DNA of 61,088 bases from Shewanella surugensis (GCF_023284005.1 NZ_JAKIKS010000019.1:1-61088), one strand, 5' to 3'; shown: positions 8,102-19,032, counted from the first letter of the stretch. The notes: generated from the sequence alone by a model not told the origin. A program made the numbers and translations.

Positions 8102-9040
8102 TTAGTCATGGCGTATACCCGAACGTTTAAGTCTTTCTTGCTCACGTATTAACGCTTCTTTTTCTGCTTTTTGCGCTTGAACTCTAGCGACTTCTGCTTT
8201 TTCTATTTCCGCCATTGCGGGAGTTTCAAGAGACAGTAATCCAATTTTACCCGAGCGATATTCATGTAAAAGTAACTCAGAGACTTTATGTAAATCTATA
8301 CGGCCGCCAGGTCTCAGTGCGCCGCGTTTACGGCCAATGGCTTCGAGTAATTCAATTTCAGTATCAGGAAGGCTCTTTAATTTATAACGCTCACTAATGG
8401 CATTAGGATAAGCCTTTAAAAAGTATTCAGCTGCAAACATAGCCACATCTTCATATTCTATGGCGGTATCTTTAATCGCGCCAGTGATAGCGAGACGATA
8501 GCTACTGGATTCATTGTCAACTTTAGGCCATAGAATACCCGGTGTATCGGATAAAACGATACCATTACGTAGGTTAATACGTTGCTGCGTTTTAGTGACT
8601 GCGGGTTCATTCCCTGTTTTGGCGATCGTCCGGCCTGCAAGGGTATTGATAATGGTGGATTTACCCACATTAGGGATCCCCATAATCATAGTACGGATAT
8701 CTTTTTCAATTTTATTGCGGCTAGGGACAAATTTTCGACAAAGATCGGGGATTTTTTTAACCTGTGAAGCTTGTAATGTGGTGATAGCCATGGCTTTTAC
8801 GCCTTGTTCTTGCTCAAGATATTCAATCCACAGTTGGGTGGTCTCTGGATCGGCTAAATCGGATTTATTGAGTAACTTGATACAGGGACGATCACCACGA
8901 AGGGTCTGTACCATGGGGTTTTCACTGCTATAAGGAATGCGAGCGTCAAGCACTTCAATGACTAAATCGATTTGAGGCATGACCTCTTCGATTTCTTTGC
9001 GTGCTTTGTGCATATGTCCTGGATACCACTGAATGGCCAT
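8102..9040 (-). CDS. ylqF: YlqF/RbgA-type ribosome-biogenesis GTPase
   Basis: The 312-residue circularly permuted GTPase has its motifs in the order G4 (NKSDL, about 60), G1 (GIPNVGKST, about 125) and G3 (DTPGI, about 170). The N-terminal WYPGHMHKAR is the hallmark of the YlqF/RbgA group. These proteins act in late assembly of the 50S subunit. A basic and charged coiled C-terminal extension (about residues 270-312, rich in Glu, Lys, Ala and Gln) follows the conserved domain. The gene is monocistronic on the minus strand. Confidence 0.92.
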   Translation of the reverse strand: MAIQWYPGHMHKARKEIEEVMPQIDLVIEVLDARIPYSSENPMVQTLRGDRPCIKLLNKSDLADPETTQLWIEYLEQEQGVKAMAITTLQASQVKKIPDLCRKFVPSRNKIEKDIRTMIMGIPNVGKSTIINTLAGRTIAKTGNEPAVTKTQQRINLRNGIVLSDTPGILWPKVDNESSSYRLAITGAIKDTAIEYEDVAMFAAEYFLKAYPNAISERYKLKSLPDTEIELLEAIGRKRGALRPGGRIDLHKVSELLLHEYRSGKIGLLSLETPAMAEIEKAEVARVQAQKAEKEALIREQERLKRSGIRHD

Positions 9041-9107
9041 TTTGAGTTGCTCTGCTTGTTATAAACTGATGTGTAGATTTTACCTTGTTAAAGTGAATGA
9101 CCCAAAT

Positions 9108-9131
9108 AAAAAGCGCCCTCAGGCGCTTTTT
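9108..9131 (-). terminator. Terminator after the 2OG oxygenase gene
   Basis: AAAAAGCGCC (9108-9117), loop CTCA, GGCGCTTTTT (9122-9131) forms a strong stem. It sits 15 bp downstream of the oxygenase stop codon; A/T tracts on both sides would allow it to work in either direction. Confidence 0.8.
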
Positions 9132-9145
9132 ATTACAATAAACGT

Positions 9146-9985
9146 TTAAATAACGCCTAATTCTCGTAAGCGTTCGTTTAAATATTCATCGGCAGTATAT
9201 TTTTCTGAAAGAATCACATCTGGATTTGGGTGTAAGAAAAGGGGCAGAGAGATCCGAGATTTACTCATGTCACTGCCTTTAGGGTTAATGACACGATGGC
9301 TGGTCGAAGGAAAATAGCCGTCCGATGCCTCTTGTAGCATATCGCCAATATTAATAATGATGTTACCAAAATCGCTGGGGACATCTAACCAATTTCCGTC
9401 TTTGGTTTGTACTTGTAACCCGGGTTCATTGGCTGCTGGTAATACCGTTAATAAATTGATGTCTTCATGTGCTGCGGCGCGTATGGCACCCACTTCTTCA
9501 TTGCCTGACATCGGGGGATAATGTAAAATTCTGAGTAGTGTTTTTTCACTATTATCAATCATATCTGCCAGTGGGATAGAATATTTATCAGACACTGATG
9601 CGGGTGAGTATTTTTCAACCCATGTTAACAATTCAGCGGCTAACGAATTTGCATGATCATAATAGGTGGTAATATTTTTTCTTAAGGCGTCAGGGATCCG
9701 TCCAGTTGGGTAGACATGAAAGTATTCTTTGATATCTTTGACTGTGTGTCCTTTAGCTGTTTCAGAAGTACTGGCTGGGAAAAAACCATCTTGGGTTTCG
9801 GGTTTAAATAAATAGTCGTTTTTTTCATCACTATTAAAAAATGCTTGCCACTCTTGATAAATGGTTTCGACCAGTTCTTGGCTAATAGGATGGTTAGAAA
9901 GTACACCAAATCCTGTTTCTCTTAAAGATTTTACAAATTGCTCAGCGCTATCGGGCGCACGGTAGTCTATCGTTTCTAGTTTCAT
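9146..9985 (-). CDS. 2-oxoglutarate/Fe(II) oxygenase, isopenicillin N synthase family
   Basis: The 279-residue protein has the double-stranded beta-helix fold signature of this family. The iron ligands are visible as His-x-Asp in AAHEDINLLT (about residue 170) and the distal His in STSHRVINP (about 230). The 2-oxoglutarate-binding RxS is in SRISLPLFL. The N-terminal GFGVLSNHPIS block matches the DIOX-N domain. Substrate cannot be told from sequence. It is transcribed alone, divergent from msrB. Confidence 0.88.
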   Translation of the reverse strand: MKLETIDYRAPDSAEQFVKSLRETGFGVLSNHPISQELVETIYQEWQAFFNSDEKNDYLFKPETQDGFFPASTSETAKGHTVKDIKEYFHVYPTGRIPDALRKNITTYYDHANSLAAELLTWVEKYSPASVSDKYSIPLADMIDNSEKTLLRILHYPPMSGNEEVGAIRAAAHEDINLLTVLPAANEPGLQVQTKDGNWLDVPSDFGNIIINIGDMLQEASDGYFPSTSHRVINPKGSDMSKSRISLPLFLHPNPDVILSEKYTADEYLNERLRELGVI

Positions 9986-10294
9986 ATGCCGTGTTCTTAT
10001 TTTATGGTAATACGCATGTTAGTTTATACTTGCAGTGTCAGAGGCGCAATATTGAAAGGTTAATTTTACTATTAACCTTTCTTCAAGCAAGGTCTTCGCC
10101 ATTTTACGTCGTTTCTTATTCAATGGGTAGTACTTGCGAGTGGATGAGCTTGTTAATTCACAGGAGATCTTTTATTATTTTTGAATAAAGATGAAAGATT
10201 ATATTGATGTCAAAGGTCTGTTGTTGGATCGAATTAAATTGAGCATTCGCTGTGTGCTTTAATGTAATGAAAGGTTTATTGGGAGTAAGAAAGG
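9986..10294. other. Intergenic region between the oxygenase and msrB
   Basis: I see no convincing gene here. The region must contain the two divergent promoters, but none stands out well enough to call. A stretch of 65 open codons on the plus strand has no ribosome site and no protein-like composition. Confidence 0.4.
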
Positions 10295-10651
10295 GTGAAG
10301 CAATTAACCGATATGGAACAAAAAGTGATTGAACTAAAAGGGACTGAAGCGCCTTTTAGTGGAGAATATTACTTGCATGATGCGTCTGGCATTTATTGCT
10401 GTAAAAAATGTGGAGATCCTTTATACCGCTCAGAAGATAAATTTAATGCGCATTGTGGCTGGCCAGCTTTTGATGGTGAAATTGAGGGGGCGATAAAGCG
10501 TATCCCAGATGTGGATGGCCAACTAACTGAAATTTTATGCAATCAGTGTGGTGGGCATTTGGGGCATGTTTTTGAAGGCGAAAGGTTAACAAATAATAAT
10601 ATCCGCCATTGCGTGAATTCAATATCAATGATATTTAAAGGTACTGATTAA
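10295..10651 (+). CDS. msrB: Peptide-methionine (R)-S-oxide reductase
   Basis: MsrB reduces the R epimer of methionine sulfoxide in proteins using thioredoxin. The 118-residue protein has the two zinc CxxC pairs (CKKC about 35-38 and CNQC about 80-83). It also has the substrate-binding HCGWPAF motif and the catalytic Cys in RHCVNSIS close to the C-terminus. The GTG at 10295 has GGGAG and AGAAAGG upstream; an ATG six codons in is the alternative. msrA follows without a gap, so both epimers are handled by one transcript. Confidence 0.94.
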   Translation: MKQLTDMEQKVIELKGTEAPFSGEYYLHDASGIYCCKKCGDPLYRSEDKFNAHCGWPAFDGEIEGAIKRIPDVDGQLTEILCNQCGGHLGHVFEGERLTNNNIRHCVNSISMIFKGTD

Positions 10652-11218
10652 GTGAATGAAAATACAATCATGGCAAAAGAGACGATGACATCCGAGGTTG
10701 TGACTTTTGGAGCAGGCTGTTTCTGGTGTGTGGAAGCCATTTTTTCTTCCATTAATGGGGTATTGGCGGTGCAATCTGGCTATTGTGGCGGGGCAGCTGA
10801 TGATGCCAATTATAATCAAGTTTGCTCGGGTGATACAGGGCACGCGGAGGTGTTACAGATCACTTTCGATGCTCATATCATCAGTTTTGGTGAATTGTTA
10901 AGTATTTTTTTCCACAGCCATAATCCAACGACGTTAAATCGTCAAGGTAATGATGTTGGTACACAATATCGTTCAGTGGTTTTTACTCATACAGACAAGC
11001 AAAAGCGCTCAACCCTTGCTGTTATTGAGGGATTAACAGAACAAGCAGTATGGCCAGATCCTATTGTGACTCAAGTTGAAGAGGTCACGGATTTTTTTCC
11101 TGCTGAAGACTATCATAAAGATTATTTCTCACTTCATGGTGAAGAGCCTTATTGTACTCTGGTGATAAAGCCTAAATTGGATAAAGTGAAAAGTGCGTTT
11201 GCCAATAAATTGAAATAA
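10652..11218 (+). CDS. msrA: Peptide-methionine (S)-S-oxide reductase
   Basis: MsrA reduces the S epimer of methionine sulfoxide. The catalytic motif GAGCFWCVE is near residue 21-29, followed by SGYCGG, the TGHAEV segment and the HNPTTLNRQGNDVGTQYRS block that are typical of the family. The GTG at 10652 directly follows the msrB stop codon; the ATG at 10670 is an equally likely start. The pair is probably one oxidative-damage repair operon ending at the terminator at 11274. Confidence 0.94.
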   Translation: MNENTIMAKETMTSEVVTFGAGCFWCVEAIFSSINGVLAVQSGYCGGAADDANYNQVCSGDTGHAEVLQITFDAHIISFGELLSIFFHSHNPTTLNRQGNDVGTQYRSVVFTHTDKQKRSTLAVIEGLTEQAVWPDPIVTQVEEVTDFFPAEDYHKDYFSLHGEEPYCTLVIKPKLDKVKSAFANKLK

Positions 11219-11273
11219 AGGATTGATGCTAGCCAACCTCGCTGCGAGTGAGTATTCAATGCCAGCCTTAAAT

Positions 11274-11304
11274 AAAAAAGCGAGTCAATGTGACTCGCTT
11301 TTTT
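11274..11304. terminator. Bidirectional terminator
   Basis: GCGAGTCA (11280-11287) and TGACTCGC (11291-11298) are flanked by A6 and T6 runs, placed between the convergent msrA and SulP genes. Confidence 0.85.
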
Positions 11305-11324
11305 ATTTATCGGCAAGTGAACCG

Positions 11325-12884
11325 TTAAGGGGCAACTTTATCCACAGCTACTTTATAAAAAGGATCTTCAATGGAATTCACTTCAACCAAATCACCTGCT
11401 TTTTGCAATAATTTTTTACAATCATTGCTTAAATGGCGTAAGTGAAGGCGTTTACCGGCATTACCATACCGCTCTGCTAATGTATCAATGGCATCTAGCG
11501 CGGAGTGATCGCAAACACGAGAATATTGAAAATCAACAATGACATCTTCAGGATCAGACTGTGCGTCAAATAATTCTAAGAATTCTGCCGCAGAGCCAAA
11601 AAATAACGGACCCTCTAATTGGTACACTTTCCAACCATTTTGATCTTCTCGTACTTTGATGTTGATATGTTTGGCATGTTCCCAAGCAAAAACCAATGCA
11701 GAGACAATTACCCCGACGAAGACTGCAACGGCTAAATCGGTAAAAACGGTGACCACAGTGACCAGAATGATGACGAATGCATCGTGTTTAGGCACTTTAC
11801 GCATGACTTTAAAACTGGCCCATTCAAAGGTACCCAGTACCACCATGAACATGACACCTACAAGCGCGGCGAGTGGGATCATTTCAATAAAGTCTGAACC
11901 AAATAAAATAAACGTTAATAGTGCAATGGCTGCCGAGATCCCAGATAAACGGCCGCGGCCGCCTGAGTTGATATTAATCATAGACTGGCCAATCATGGCA
12001 CAACCGCCCATGGCACCGAAAAAGCCATTGGTAATATTCGCGACACCTTGTCCAACACATTCTTTATTGCCTTGTCCACGTGTGCCTGTCATTTCATCAA
12101 TAACGGTCAATGTTAACAATGACTCAATTAAGCCTACAGCCGCTAGGATGCAAGAGTAAGGCAAAATAATGGATAAGGTTTCTATATTAAAGGGGACTGA
12201 GGGAATTGAAAATGTTGGCAGATTACCGGCAATAGTTGCATTGATGTCTCCGCTCATTGAACGTAAAAAATCGAGGACGTTGCGTGTGTCTAGATCCATC
12301 AATACCACGATTAACGTGACCGTTAATATCGCCGCCAATGACGACGGGATCGCCGTGGTTAATTTAGGGAGAAATTGAATGATCAACATGGTCAGCGCGA
12401 CGAGTGCTAGCATGATAATTAACTGATTTTGTGGCAGCCAGCTGAGTACACCATTAGCATCGAGGGTTTTAAATTGGCCTAATTGAGCAAGAAAAATGAC
12501 AATGGCTAAGCCATTAACGAAACCCATCATGACAGGGTAGGGAACAATACGAATGAACTTGCCTAATTTTAATAGTCCGGCTGAAACTTGTATTAAGCCT
12601 GCTAATACGACCGCTGCAAATAAATATTGAATACCATGCTCTGCAACCAATGCAACCATGACAACGGCCATAGCGCCAGTGGCTCCGGAGATCATACCCG
12701 GCCGTCCGCCGATAATCGCTGTTATCAGCCCCATGATGAAAGCAGCATATAAACCGACTATAGGCTCTACGCCAGCGACAAATGCAAAAGCGACAGCTTC
12801 AGGCACCAGGGCTAATGCAACTGTTAAACCTGAAAGGATATCTGCTTTATGGCTGGTCGTTTTGTGACGAATGAGTTCGAACAT
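11325..12884 (-). CDS. SulP-family anion transporter with STAS domain
   Basis: The 519-residue inner-membrane protein has about twelve hydrophobic segments (residues about 15-400) and then a soluble C-terminal STAS domain (about 410-515; core [20 protein letters not shown]). The N-terminal [20 protein letters not shown] and [11 protein letters not shown] signatures place it in SulP, whose bacterial members carry bicarbonate, sulfate or other dicarboxylate and oxyanions, usually with Na+ or H+. The anion cannot be told here. The closest textbook relatives by length are BicA-like bicarbonate carriers. It is monocistronic. Confidence 0.9.
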   Translation of the reverse strand: MFELIRHKTTSHKADILSGLTVALALVPEAVAFAFVAGVEPIVGLYAAFIMGLITAIIGGRPGMISGATGAMAVVMVALVAEHGIQYLFAAVVLAGLIQVSAGLLKLGKFIRIVPYPVMMGFVNGLAIVIFLAQLGQFKTLDANGVLSWLPQNQLIIMLALVALTMLIIQFLPKLTTAIPSSLAAILTVTLIVVLMDLDTRNVLDFLRSMSGDINATIAGNLPTFSIPSVPFNIETLSIILPYSCILAAVGLIESLLTLTVIDEMTGTRGQGNKECVGQGVANITNGFFGAMGGCAMIGQSMININSGGRGRLSGISAAIALLTFILFGSDFIEMIPLAALVGVMFMVVLGTFEWASFKVMRKVPKHDAFVIILVTVVTVFTDLAVAVFVGVIVSALVFAWEHAKHINIKVREDQNGWKVYQLEGPLFFGSAAEFLELFDAQSDPEDVIVDFQYSRVCDHSALDAIDTLAERYGNAGKRLHLRHLSNDCKKLLQKAGDLVEVNSIEDPFYKVAVDKVAP

Positions 12885-12961
12885 TTAACCTCTGTTGTAA
12901 AATTGTTGAGTGAATGATTTTGGGCGCGAATACTAACAAATAATCAGCAATAAGGATATGA

Positions 12962-12989
12962 AAAAGCCATGCGAAGTCGCATGGCTTTT
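12962..12989 (-). terminator. Terminator downstream of rne
   Basis: Thirteen-base arms AAAAGCCATGCGA and TCGCATGGCTTTT form a long hairpin just after the rne stop codon, with A/T runs at both ends. Confidence 0.8.
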
Positions 12990-13008
12990 ACTTTACTGCA
13001 TCGATAGA

Positions 13009-16000
13009 TTAGGTTTTGGCAATATCAGCAGTCACACTGTTAGCCGTTTTAGCTAGTGGGGCGACCGTATTGGACTCTGATGTGGCATATTGCTTACCTT
13101 CAGGGGTGGTAACATGTTCTCTGTTTTTAACCACAGGTTTTGTGGTATCAGATGAGATCATCGTGCCAAAACGACTACTATTCACCGCAGGTGTAGACTT
13201 AGGTTTGAGCTGCGCCTGATTATCGGTATGCTCAGCATTAATAATGACTTTGCTCTCAGCCATGATAACACTATCACTGAGACTCACTTCAGCTGTTACA
13301 GGCTGTGTCGTGGGGGCCTGTGCAGTACGAGTGGATTGTACTGTTTCGACTGAAGCCGTTTTCTTTACCACTGTTTCCGGACGATCAGTCACAGTATTCT
13401 CTGAGGCTGGCTCATGTACAACGGAGTGTTCAATTGTCGTGCTTATTACTGGGGGGGTTTCTGCTTCAGTCTTATTGTCTTCTGAAATCGAAGTCGTATC
13501 GTCTATAACCGGACTCACCGTTGTGGGTGCCAATGGCTCACTTTTCTCTTTAGTGATAACAGCGCTAGATTGAAGCTTGGGTTCTGTAACCTCTGTTTCT
13601 GTCACTTTTTCAGCTTTAGGCTCAGTAATGGGCGTGAATGTTTCTTCCTTTTTTGCTTGTTTAGCAGGGCTAACTACAGCAGAACTTGACATCGTTCGGC
13701 TCGGAGAAGCCGCGACTGAATGACTACTCTGCTTGATAGCGGGTGTGACTTCTTTGATTTTTTTCTCACTGACCGTTGGGGTATTCTCAGTCAGAATAGG
13801 CAGCGGCTTGTTAGTCTGAGTTGGCGTGAGAGCCGAAGGAGAGGTTGCAACTGCTGTACTCGCAGTACTGACTCTTCTGTTCTGTTTTTGACTCTTGGCT
13901 GCTGTGATCTCAGTGCTTTCTTGTTTGTTAAGCACTGTACTTGATCTAACCTTGGTTGTTTGAGATGAGGCAAGTGCTGTTTCATCATATCCTTGCTGCT
14001 CTTCTTTACTACCCGTGTTTGCTGTTGCCGCCGCTATGATAGCAGTATCGGCAGTAGTAACTTTTGGGACTGGAGCGGTAGCAGTATGACTATCGGTGTG
14101 TGGTGTTTTCTCGACGTGAGTGGTGACATCATCCGATAAGCTTTGGCTTGCGTTTTGGGCTTGGTAATGCACTTGTTGTGGAGAGAAAGCACCTGAACTT
14201 GCGATACCCGTGGCAACCTGATGGCTTTGAGCAGGATTAGACTCAATGAAGTGAGTGACAGGGGCTTCATCATGAGACTGATGTGTTGACTCATTGGTTT
14301 GAGTTGGACTCTCATCGCGACGACGGCGTTGGCCAGCGGCTCTTAAGTGTCGAGGACTACGGCGGCTTCGACGTTGGCCTTCTTTAGCGTCTTTGATCAC
14401 TTGATCGGTTTCAGCAGATTCAGTTGAAAGCACATTCTCTACGTCAGCATCGGAAGTTATCGGCGTCGATATGACTTCAGCTGCTTCAGTAAGGGGCTTA
14501 GAAGCCGTTGCTTTCTCTGATACAGTGGTCGATTGACGTTTGTTCTGTGTCGTCTCTTGATTGTTATCTTGTTTATTTGTTTTAACCTCTGATTTTTCTG
14601 TCAAGAGATCAGATATGGGTAGCTGATTTTCAGTGGTTTGATTTAATGGCGCTTTAGGTTTTGCTTTACGAGTTTGGCGTTTAGGCTTAGTATTTTTATC
14701 TTCCTGAGTGGTGACGGCAAGCGTAGTCACTTGAGGATCCACTTTTACACTTTCAGTGTGTTCGTCTTGTTCTTCATTACTCACACGTACTTTTCGACGC
14801 ATATTACGACGTTGACGGCGTTCTCTAGCGACTTCTTGCTTCGGTTGCGGTGCACTTGTCTCTTGCGCTGTGGTGCTAGCTTCAGTAGGAGTCTTAGCAG
14901 GCTTAGTTGTCGTATTAGTATTCGTTCGAACGGGTTTATTGAGTTCGCTCTTTTCTTTGTTATTGCGGTTTTCACTGTAACGATTTGTCGATTTGTCTTT
15001 ATTGTCATTACGACGGTTGTCATTACGACGATTGTTTTTGTTTTGATTACTGCGCTGAGTCTTATTCTGTCCTTGACGACTTGTGTGACTCTCAGTCTTG
15101 TTTTTTTCAGGCGTCTCGCTACTAAATAATCCACTTAAGGCTGTTAACATACGCGCGATTAAACCGGGTTGATTGGTTTTTTGCGTCGTTTTTACTGTGG
15201 GTTTAGTGGTTATCGTGGTTTTACTTTGTGAAGCAAAACCTTTTAAGGCGGGCTCTTGAAGGTTCGTACGTTCAAGTTTACGCGGCTCGTAAAGCGTGGC
15301 TTCTGGTTGCTCAAGTAGCTTGTAGCTAGACTCACTGATCTGATCATCTTTACGATGACGTGACACTCGATAATCGGGTGTTGTCATGTTTGGATCGGGG
15401 ATCACATAGACTTCAACATTATGACGCTCTTCTGTGATTCTAATGGCTTTTCTTTTTTCATTTAATAAGAACGCGGCCACATCGACAGGAACAACAGCTT
15501 CAATTTGCGAGGTGTTTTCTTTGATGGCTTCCTCTTCCATTAAGCGTAAAATAGATAAAGCCAGAGACTCGGTACCGCGTATCGTCCCTTGTCCATGACA
15601 ACGGGGACATAAATGGGCAGCAGACTCCTCTAAAGAAGGGCGAAGACGCTGACGAGACATTTCCATGAGTCCAAAGCGAGAAATACGACCCAATTGGACT
15701 CTTGCTCTGTCGTGATGTACCGCATCTTGCATTCGCTTTTCAACTTCACGTTGATGACGGACGGGGGTCATATCAATAAAATCGATAACAACCAATCCAC
15801 CTAAATCACGCAAACGCAGTTGACGTGCGACTTCATCGGCAGCTTCTAGGTTAGTGTTGAGAGCGGTTTCTTCAATATCACCACCTTTAGTGGCGCGAGC
15901 GGAGTTAATATCAATGGAGGTTAATGCCTCCGTTGGATCGATAACAATTGAGCCGCCAGAAGGTAATCTCACTTCACGTTGAAAGGCGGATTCTATCTGC

Positions 16001-16815
16001 GTTTCAATTTGAAAGTGTGTAAATAAAGGCACTTCAGCGTCATAACGCTTAATACGTTCGACAAAGTCTGGGCGCACAAGAGCAACATGTTCTTTTGCTT
16101 GTTCGAAGATACGAGGATGATCGATAAGGATTTCTCCTACGTCACGACGTAAATAATCGCGTATAGCACGAACAATAACATTACTTTCTTGATGAATTAA
16201 TACTGGTGCTTTTGCATTATCGGCTTCTTCTTTAATGGCTCCCCAAAAGTCGAGTAGGACTTTTAAATCCCATTTCAATTCAGATGCTTCTTTACCCACA
16301 CCCGCCGTTCGAACAATGAGTCCCATACCTTGTGGAACATCAAGCTCAGCAAGCGCGGCTTTTAATTCCGTTCGCTCATCGCCTTCTATTCGGCGAGAAA
16401 TGCCGCCCGCTCTCGGATTATTTGGCATTAACACCAAATAAGAACCCGCTAAGCTAATAAAAGTCGTGAGTGCTGCGCCTTTGTTGCCCCGCTCTTCTTT
16501 GTCAATTTGAATGATGACTTCTTGGCCTTCTCTGACCACTTCTTTAATATTGGGACGGCCTTGAAATGAATAACCTTTGGGAAAGTACTCACGAGCGATT
16601 TCTTTTAGAGGCAGAAAACCATGGCGATCTGCACCATAGTCAACAAAAGCGGCTTCTAATGACGGTTCGACTCGTGTGATTGTTCCTTTATAAATATTGG
16701 CCTTTTTTTGTTCATGGCCAGGGCTTTCAATATCGAGATCATAGAGTTGTTGCCCATCAACGAGGGCGACGCGCAACTCTTCTGATTGAGTTGCATTAAT
16801 TAACATCCGTTTCAT
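13009..16815 (-). CDS. rne: Ribonuclease E
   Basis: This essential endoribonuclease of mRNA decay and rRNA/tRNA processing is the scaffold of the degradosome. The N-terminal half (about 1-520) has the S1 domain (about 36-120) and the DNase I-like catalytic core with [10 protein letters not shown] and VVIDFIDM, whose aspartates bind Mg2+. It also has the zinc-link CPRCHGQG (about 405) that holds dimers of the tetramer. The C-terminal half (about 540-1268) is low-complexity: an Arg/Asn/Lys-rich RNA-binding part, [10 protein letters not shown] and [19 protein letters not shown] clusters, then a long Thr/Ser/Glu/Val stretch. At 1268 residues it is longer than E. coli RNase E (1061), mainly through the disordered part. 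The extreme C-terminus (PNP-binding in E. coli) has the motif SSRFGTM. Confidence 0.95.
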   Translation of the reverse strand: MKRMLINATQSEELRVALVDGQQLYDLDIESPGHEQKKANIYKGTITRVEPSLEAAFVDYGADRHGFLPLKEIAREYFPKGYSFQGRPNIKEVVREGQEVIIQIDKEERGNKGAALTTFISLAGSYLVLMPNNPRAGGISRRIEGDERTELKAALAELDVPQGMGLIVRTAGVGKEASELKWDLKVLLDFWGAIKEEADNAKAPVLIHQESNVIVRAIRDYLRRDVGEILIDHPRIFEQAKEHVALVRPDFVERIKRYDAEVPLFTHFQIETQIESAFQREVRLPSGGSIVIDPTEALTSIDINSARATKGGDIEETALNTNLEAADEVARQLRLRDLGGLVVIDFIDMTPVRHQREVEKRMQDAVHHDRARVQLGRISRFGLMEMSRQRLRPSLEESAAHLCPRCHGQGTIRGTESLALSILRLMEEEAIKENTSQIEAVVPVDVAAFLLNEKRKAIRITEERHNVEVYVIPDPNMTTPDYRVSRHRKDDQISESSYKLLEQPEATLYEPRKLERTNLQEPALKGFASQSKTTITTKPTVKTTQKTNQPGLIARMLTALSGLFSSETPEKNKTESHTSRQGQNKTQRSNQNKNNRRNDNRRNDNKDKSTNRYSENRNNKEKSELNKPVRTNTNTTTKPAKTPTEASTTAQETSAPQPKQEVARERRQRRNMRRKVRVSNEEQDEHTESVKVDPQVTTLAVTTQEDKNTKPKRQTRKAKPKAPLNQTTENQLPISDLLTEKSEVKTNKQDNNQETTQNKRQSTTVSEKATASKPLTEAAEVISTPITSDADVENVLSTESAETDQVIKDAKEGQRRSRRSPRHLRAAGQRRRRDESPTQTNESTHQSHDEAPVTHFIESNPAQSHQVATGIASSGAFSPQQVHYQAQNASQSLSDDVTTHVEKTPHTDSHTATAPVPKVTTADTAIIAAATANTGSKEEQQGYDETALASSQTTKVRSSTVLNKQESTEITAAKSQKQNRRVSTASTAVATSPSALTPTQTNKPLPILTENTPTVSEKKIKEVTPAIKQSSHSVAASPSRTMSSSAVVSPAKQAKKEETFTPITEPKAEKVTETEVTEPKLQSSAVITKEKSEPLAPTTVSPVIDDTTSISEDNKTEAETPPVISTTIEHSVVHEPASENTVTDRPETVVKKTASVETVQSTRTAQAPTTQPVTAEVSLSDSVIMAESKVIINAEHTDNQAQLKPKSTPAVNSSRFGTMISSDTTKPVVKNREHVTTPEGKQYATSESNTVAPLAKTANSVTADIAKT

Positions 16816-17415
16816 GATAACGTAATTCTTCTATATTCAGGGTCATGAAACGCGAGTACATTCTTTGCATTACGGGCCTAGTTTATTCAATTTATGCCTC
16901 ACGGCAAGGTGCTAGGCTAAGGTGCGCATCACTGTTAGACGCATTCTCTGCGTGTCGCATCCTATTTATGGCTCATTTTCAATGGTTACAAAAACAAGGA
17001 ATTCGTTGTAAAACGTCAACCAACCCCATAAATTCTTTAATATCTGTCCGGTAATGCCAAATTGAAGTACTTGCGCTTAATAACAAGTTTAAGATAAATG
17101 TTCGAATTTGGATCTAGAATGAAAGAATAACCACTGTAGAAGTGGATTTTCATCCCGTTTAGTCGTGAAAGCTAATTAATATGGCTTTATATTGATACAA
17201 CGACTTGCAAATCAACGGTTTGCTACGAGTATAAAAATAATTTTAGGCTCTTTACCTAGATTAGAAATACAGGAGGAAGGATAAGTTTATCTAAAACTTT
17301 CTTCTGTATTTGTGGGGTAAATATAGCAATATTCGAGAAATTCATCAAATGGAAAGACACAATTCTTTTGTGCATGTTGTACAATATGCCACATAGATAG
17401 ACACGATGGCGTACC
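16816..17415. promoter_or_regulatory. Long divergent leader region of rne and rluC
   Basis: About 600 bp separate the two divergent genes. The rne side is rich in short inverted repeats, for example GACGCA-TTCTC-TGCGTGTC at about 16938-16956. In E. coli the rne leader is a long structured UTR through which RNase E regulates its own message. A similar role is inferred from position and length, not from matched structure. No credible ORF was found here. Confidence 0.4.
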
Positions 17416-18399
17416 ATGACTAATTCAGAACCCAATTCAGAACCCAATTCAGCACCGAAAGTAGCAGTAAAGTTTATTACCATTGACGAAGATAACGTCG
17501 GACAACGAATTGACAATTTTTTGTTGACGCATTTGAAAGGCGTGCCTAGAAGTATGATTTATCGAATCGTGCGCAAAGGAGAAGTCCGTGTGAATAAAAA
17601 GCGTATTAAGCCTGAGTATAAATTGCAAGAAGGGGATATTGTCAGGGTGCCACCGGTTCGAGTATCCAATACCGATGCGCGACCAGCTCCAAGTGTAAAA
17701 CTCACAAAAGTCTCCCAGTTAGAAGCGCGTATTGTGTACGAAGACAAATTTATCATTGTATTGAATAAACCTGCTGGGATTGCTGTTCATGGTGGAAGTG
17801 GGGTGGATTTTGGTGTTATTGAAGCGATGCGATCGTTACGTTCGCAACAAAAGTTTCTAGAACTGGTTCACCGACTCGATAAAGACACCTCTGGGGTGTT
17901 ATTGATTGCTAAGAAGCGGAGTGCGCTAAAGCATTTACATGATCAATTACGCTTTAAAAAAATGCAGAAAGATTATTTGGCTTTGGTACGTGGTGCTTGG
18001 CAAGCTCATGATAAAGTGGTTAAAGCCCCTCTATTAAAGTTAACCTTGAAATCAGGTGAACGCATTGTGAGGGTGAACAAAGAAGGCAAGGAGTCGGAAA
18101 CTCGATTTAAAATTTTACAAAGATACAGTGATAGTACTTTAGTTCAAGCCAGTCCCGTGACGGGAAGAACGCACCAAATTCGTGTTCATTGCCAATATGC
18201 AGGCCACCCGATAGCGTGTGATGATAAATACAGTGAACAAAAATTTGATGATCTAATGCGGGGGCAAGGATTAAACCGGCTTTTTCTTCATGCCGCTCAA
18301 CTTAAATTTATTCATCCGGATACGGAAGAAGTGATGCAAGTAAAAGCGCCACTTGATGTCGTATTAGAAACCACATTGACTCATTTAAAGAAAATTTAA
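17416..18399 (+). CDS. rluC: 23S rRNA pseudouridine synthase RluC
   Basis: RluC isomerises U955, U2504 and U2580 (E. coli numbering) of 23S rRNA. The 327-residue protein has an N-terminal S4 RNA-binding domain (about 30-95, RIDNFLLTHLKG and VNKKRIKPEYKL) and the RluA-type catalytic domain. The catalytic Asp is in HRLDKDTSGVLL (about residue 157), and VTGRTHQIRVH and LFLHAAQL follow. Divergent pairing with rne is the usual gammaproteobacterial arrangement. The N-terminus carries three copies of an Asn-Ser-(Glu/Ala)-Pro repeat not needed for the fold. Confidence 0.95.
   Translation: MTNSEPNSEPNSAPKVAVKFITIDEDNVGQRIDNFLLTHLKGVPRSMIYRIVRKGEVRVNKKRIKPEYKLQEGDIVRVPPVRVSNTDARPAPSVKLTKVSQLEARIVYEDKFIIVLNKPAGIAVHGGSGVDFGVIEAMRSLRSQQKFLELVHRLDKDTSGVLLIAKKRSALKHLHDQLRFKKMQKDYLALVRGAWQAHDKVVKAPLLKLTLKSGERIVRVNKEGKESETRFKILQRYSDSTLVQASPVTGRTHQIRVHCQYAGHPIACDDKYSEQKFDDLMRGQGLNRLFLHAAQLKFIHPDTEEVMQVKAPLDVVLETTLTHLKKI
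17422..17454 (+). repeat. 12-bp tandem repeat at the rluC N-terminus
   Basis: AATTCAGAACCC occurs twice in tandem and then in a diverged third copy (AATTCAGCACC), encoding NSEPNSEPNSAP. Because the unit is a multiple of three, copy-number change would alter length without breaking the frame. Confidence 0.7.
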
Positions 18400-18415
18400 T
18401 CTCACTTATCACATT

Positions 18416-18437
18416 ATGCCGATAATGTTATCGGCAT
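18416..18437. terminator. Hairpin between rluC and yceF
   Basis: ATGCCGATAA (18416-18425), TG, TTATCGGCAT (18428-18437) lies between two convergent genes. The T run is short, so it is a weak terminator candidate. Confidence 0.5.
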
Positions 18438-18450
18438 TTAACATGATCTG

Positions 18451-19032
18451 TTATAGGCAATGAACGTTATGTTTAGCCAGTAAATCGATGAGACTAATAA
18501 GAGGCAAACCCACGAGTGTATTGGGATCTTTACCTTCTAATCGTTCAAATAGCGCAATACCTAACCCTTCACTCTTAAAACTACCTGCACAGTCAAAGGG
18601 TTGTTCTTCATTGACGTAGTGTCGAATTTGACTCTCTGTTAATCGGCGAAAATGAACAGTAAAGGGTTCAACTATTGAGTCCATGGACTGTTTTGCTATG
18701 TCATAAACGGCAAGTCCAGTGTAAAAGGTAATGGCTTGTCCGGAAGCCTGAGATAATTGATAAATGGCATTGTCGAAAGTAAGGGGCTTACCTATAATAT
18801 TACCGTTGATGACAGCAACTTGATCTGAGCCGATGACTATTCCATGCTGATACTGGGTTGTCGCGCTTTGGGCTTTTTGTTCGGCTAATCGTTTGACGAG
18901 TTGAGGAGGTGTCTCGCTGGGTAAAGGACTTTCATCGATACTAGGATCATGGGTAATAAAAGGGACATTGAGTTTATGCAATAAGGATTGTCGATACTGT
19001 GAAGTAGATGCTAAAATTAAAGGCGTAGGCAT
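18451..19032 (-). CDS. yceF: Maf-type nucleotide pyrophosphatase YceF
   Basis: This Maf-superfamily house-cleaning enzyme hydrolyses modified NTPs; E. coli YceF prefers 7-methyl-GTP. The signature [17 protein letters not shown] is at the N-terminus, followed by [13 protein letters not shown] [22 protein letters not shown] and the family-typical [31 protein letters not shown]. Start 19032 gives the usual MPTPLILAS; an in-frame ATG four codons upstream (19044) is possible and neither has a good ribosome site. Placement between rluC and yceD-rpmF matches E. coli. Confidence 0.93.
   Translation of the reverse strand: MPTPLILASTSQYRQSLLHKLNVPFITHDPSIDESPLPSETPPQLVKRLAEQKAQSATTQYQHGIVIGSDQVAVINGNIIGKPLTFDNAIYQLSQASGQAITFYTGLAVYDIAKQSMDSIVEPFTVHFRRLTESQIRHYVNEEQPFDCAGSFKSEGLGIALFERLEGKDPNTLVGLPLISLIDLLAKHNVHCL

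Noticed and set aside
9991..10188. 65-codon ORF upstream of msrB
   Set aside because: No ribosome site and unlikely composition; probably leader DNA.
11223..11411. 62-codon ORF after msrA
   Set aside because: It runs through a clear terminator and into the SulP gene on the opposite strand.
13016..13573. Further plus-strand ORFs opposite the rne 3' half
   Set aside because: Same reason: shadows of a low-complexity coding region.
14674..15129. Long plus-strand ORF antisense to the RNase E scaffold region
   Set aside because: It mirrors the repetitive, biased codons of rne on the other strand; composition is not protein-like and there is no ribosome site.
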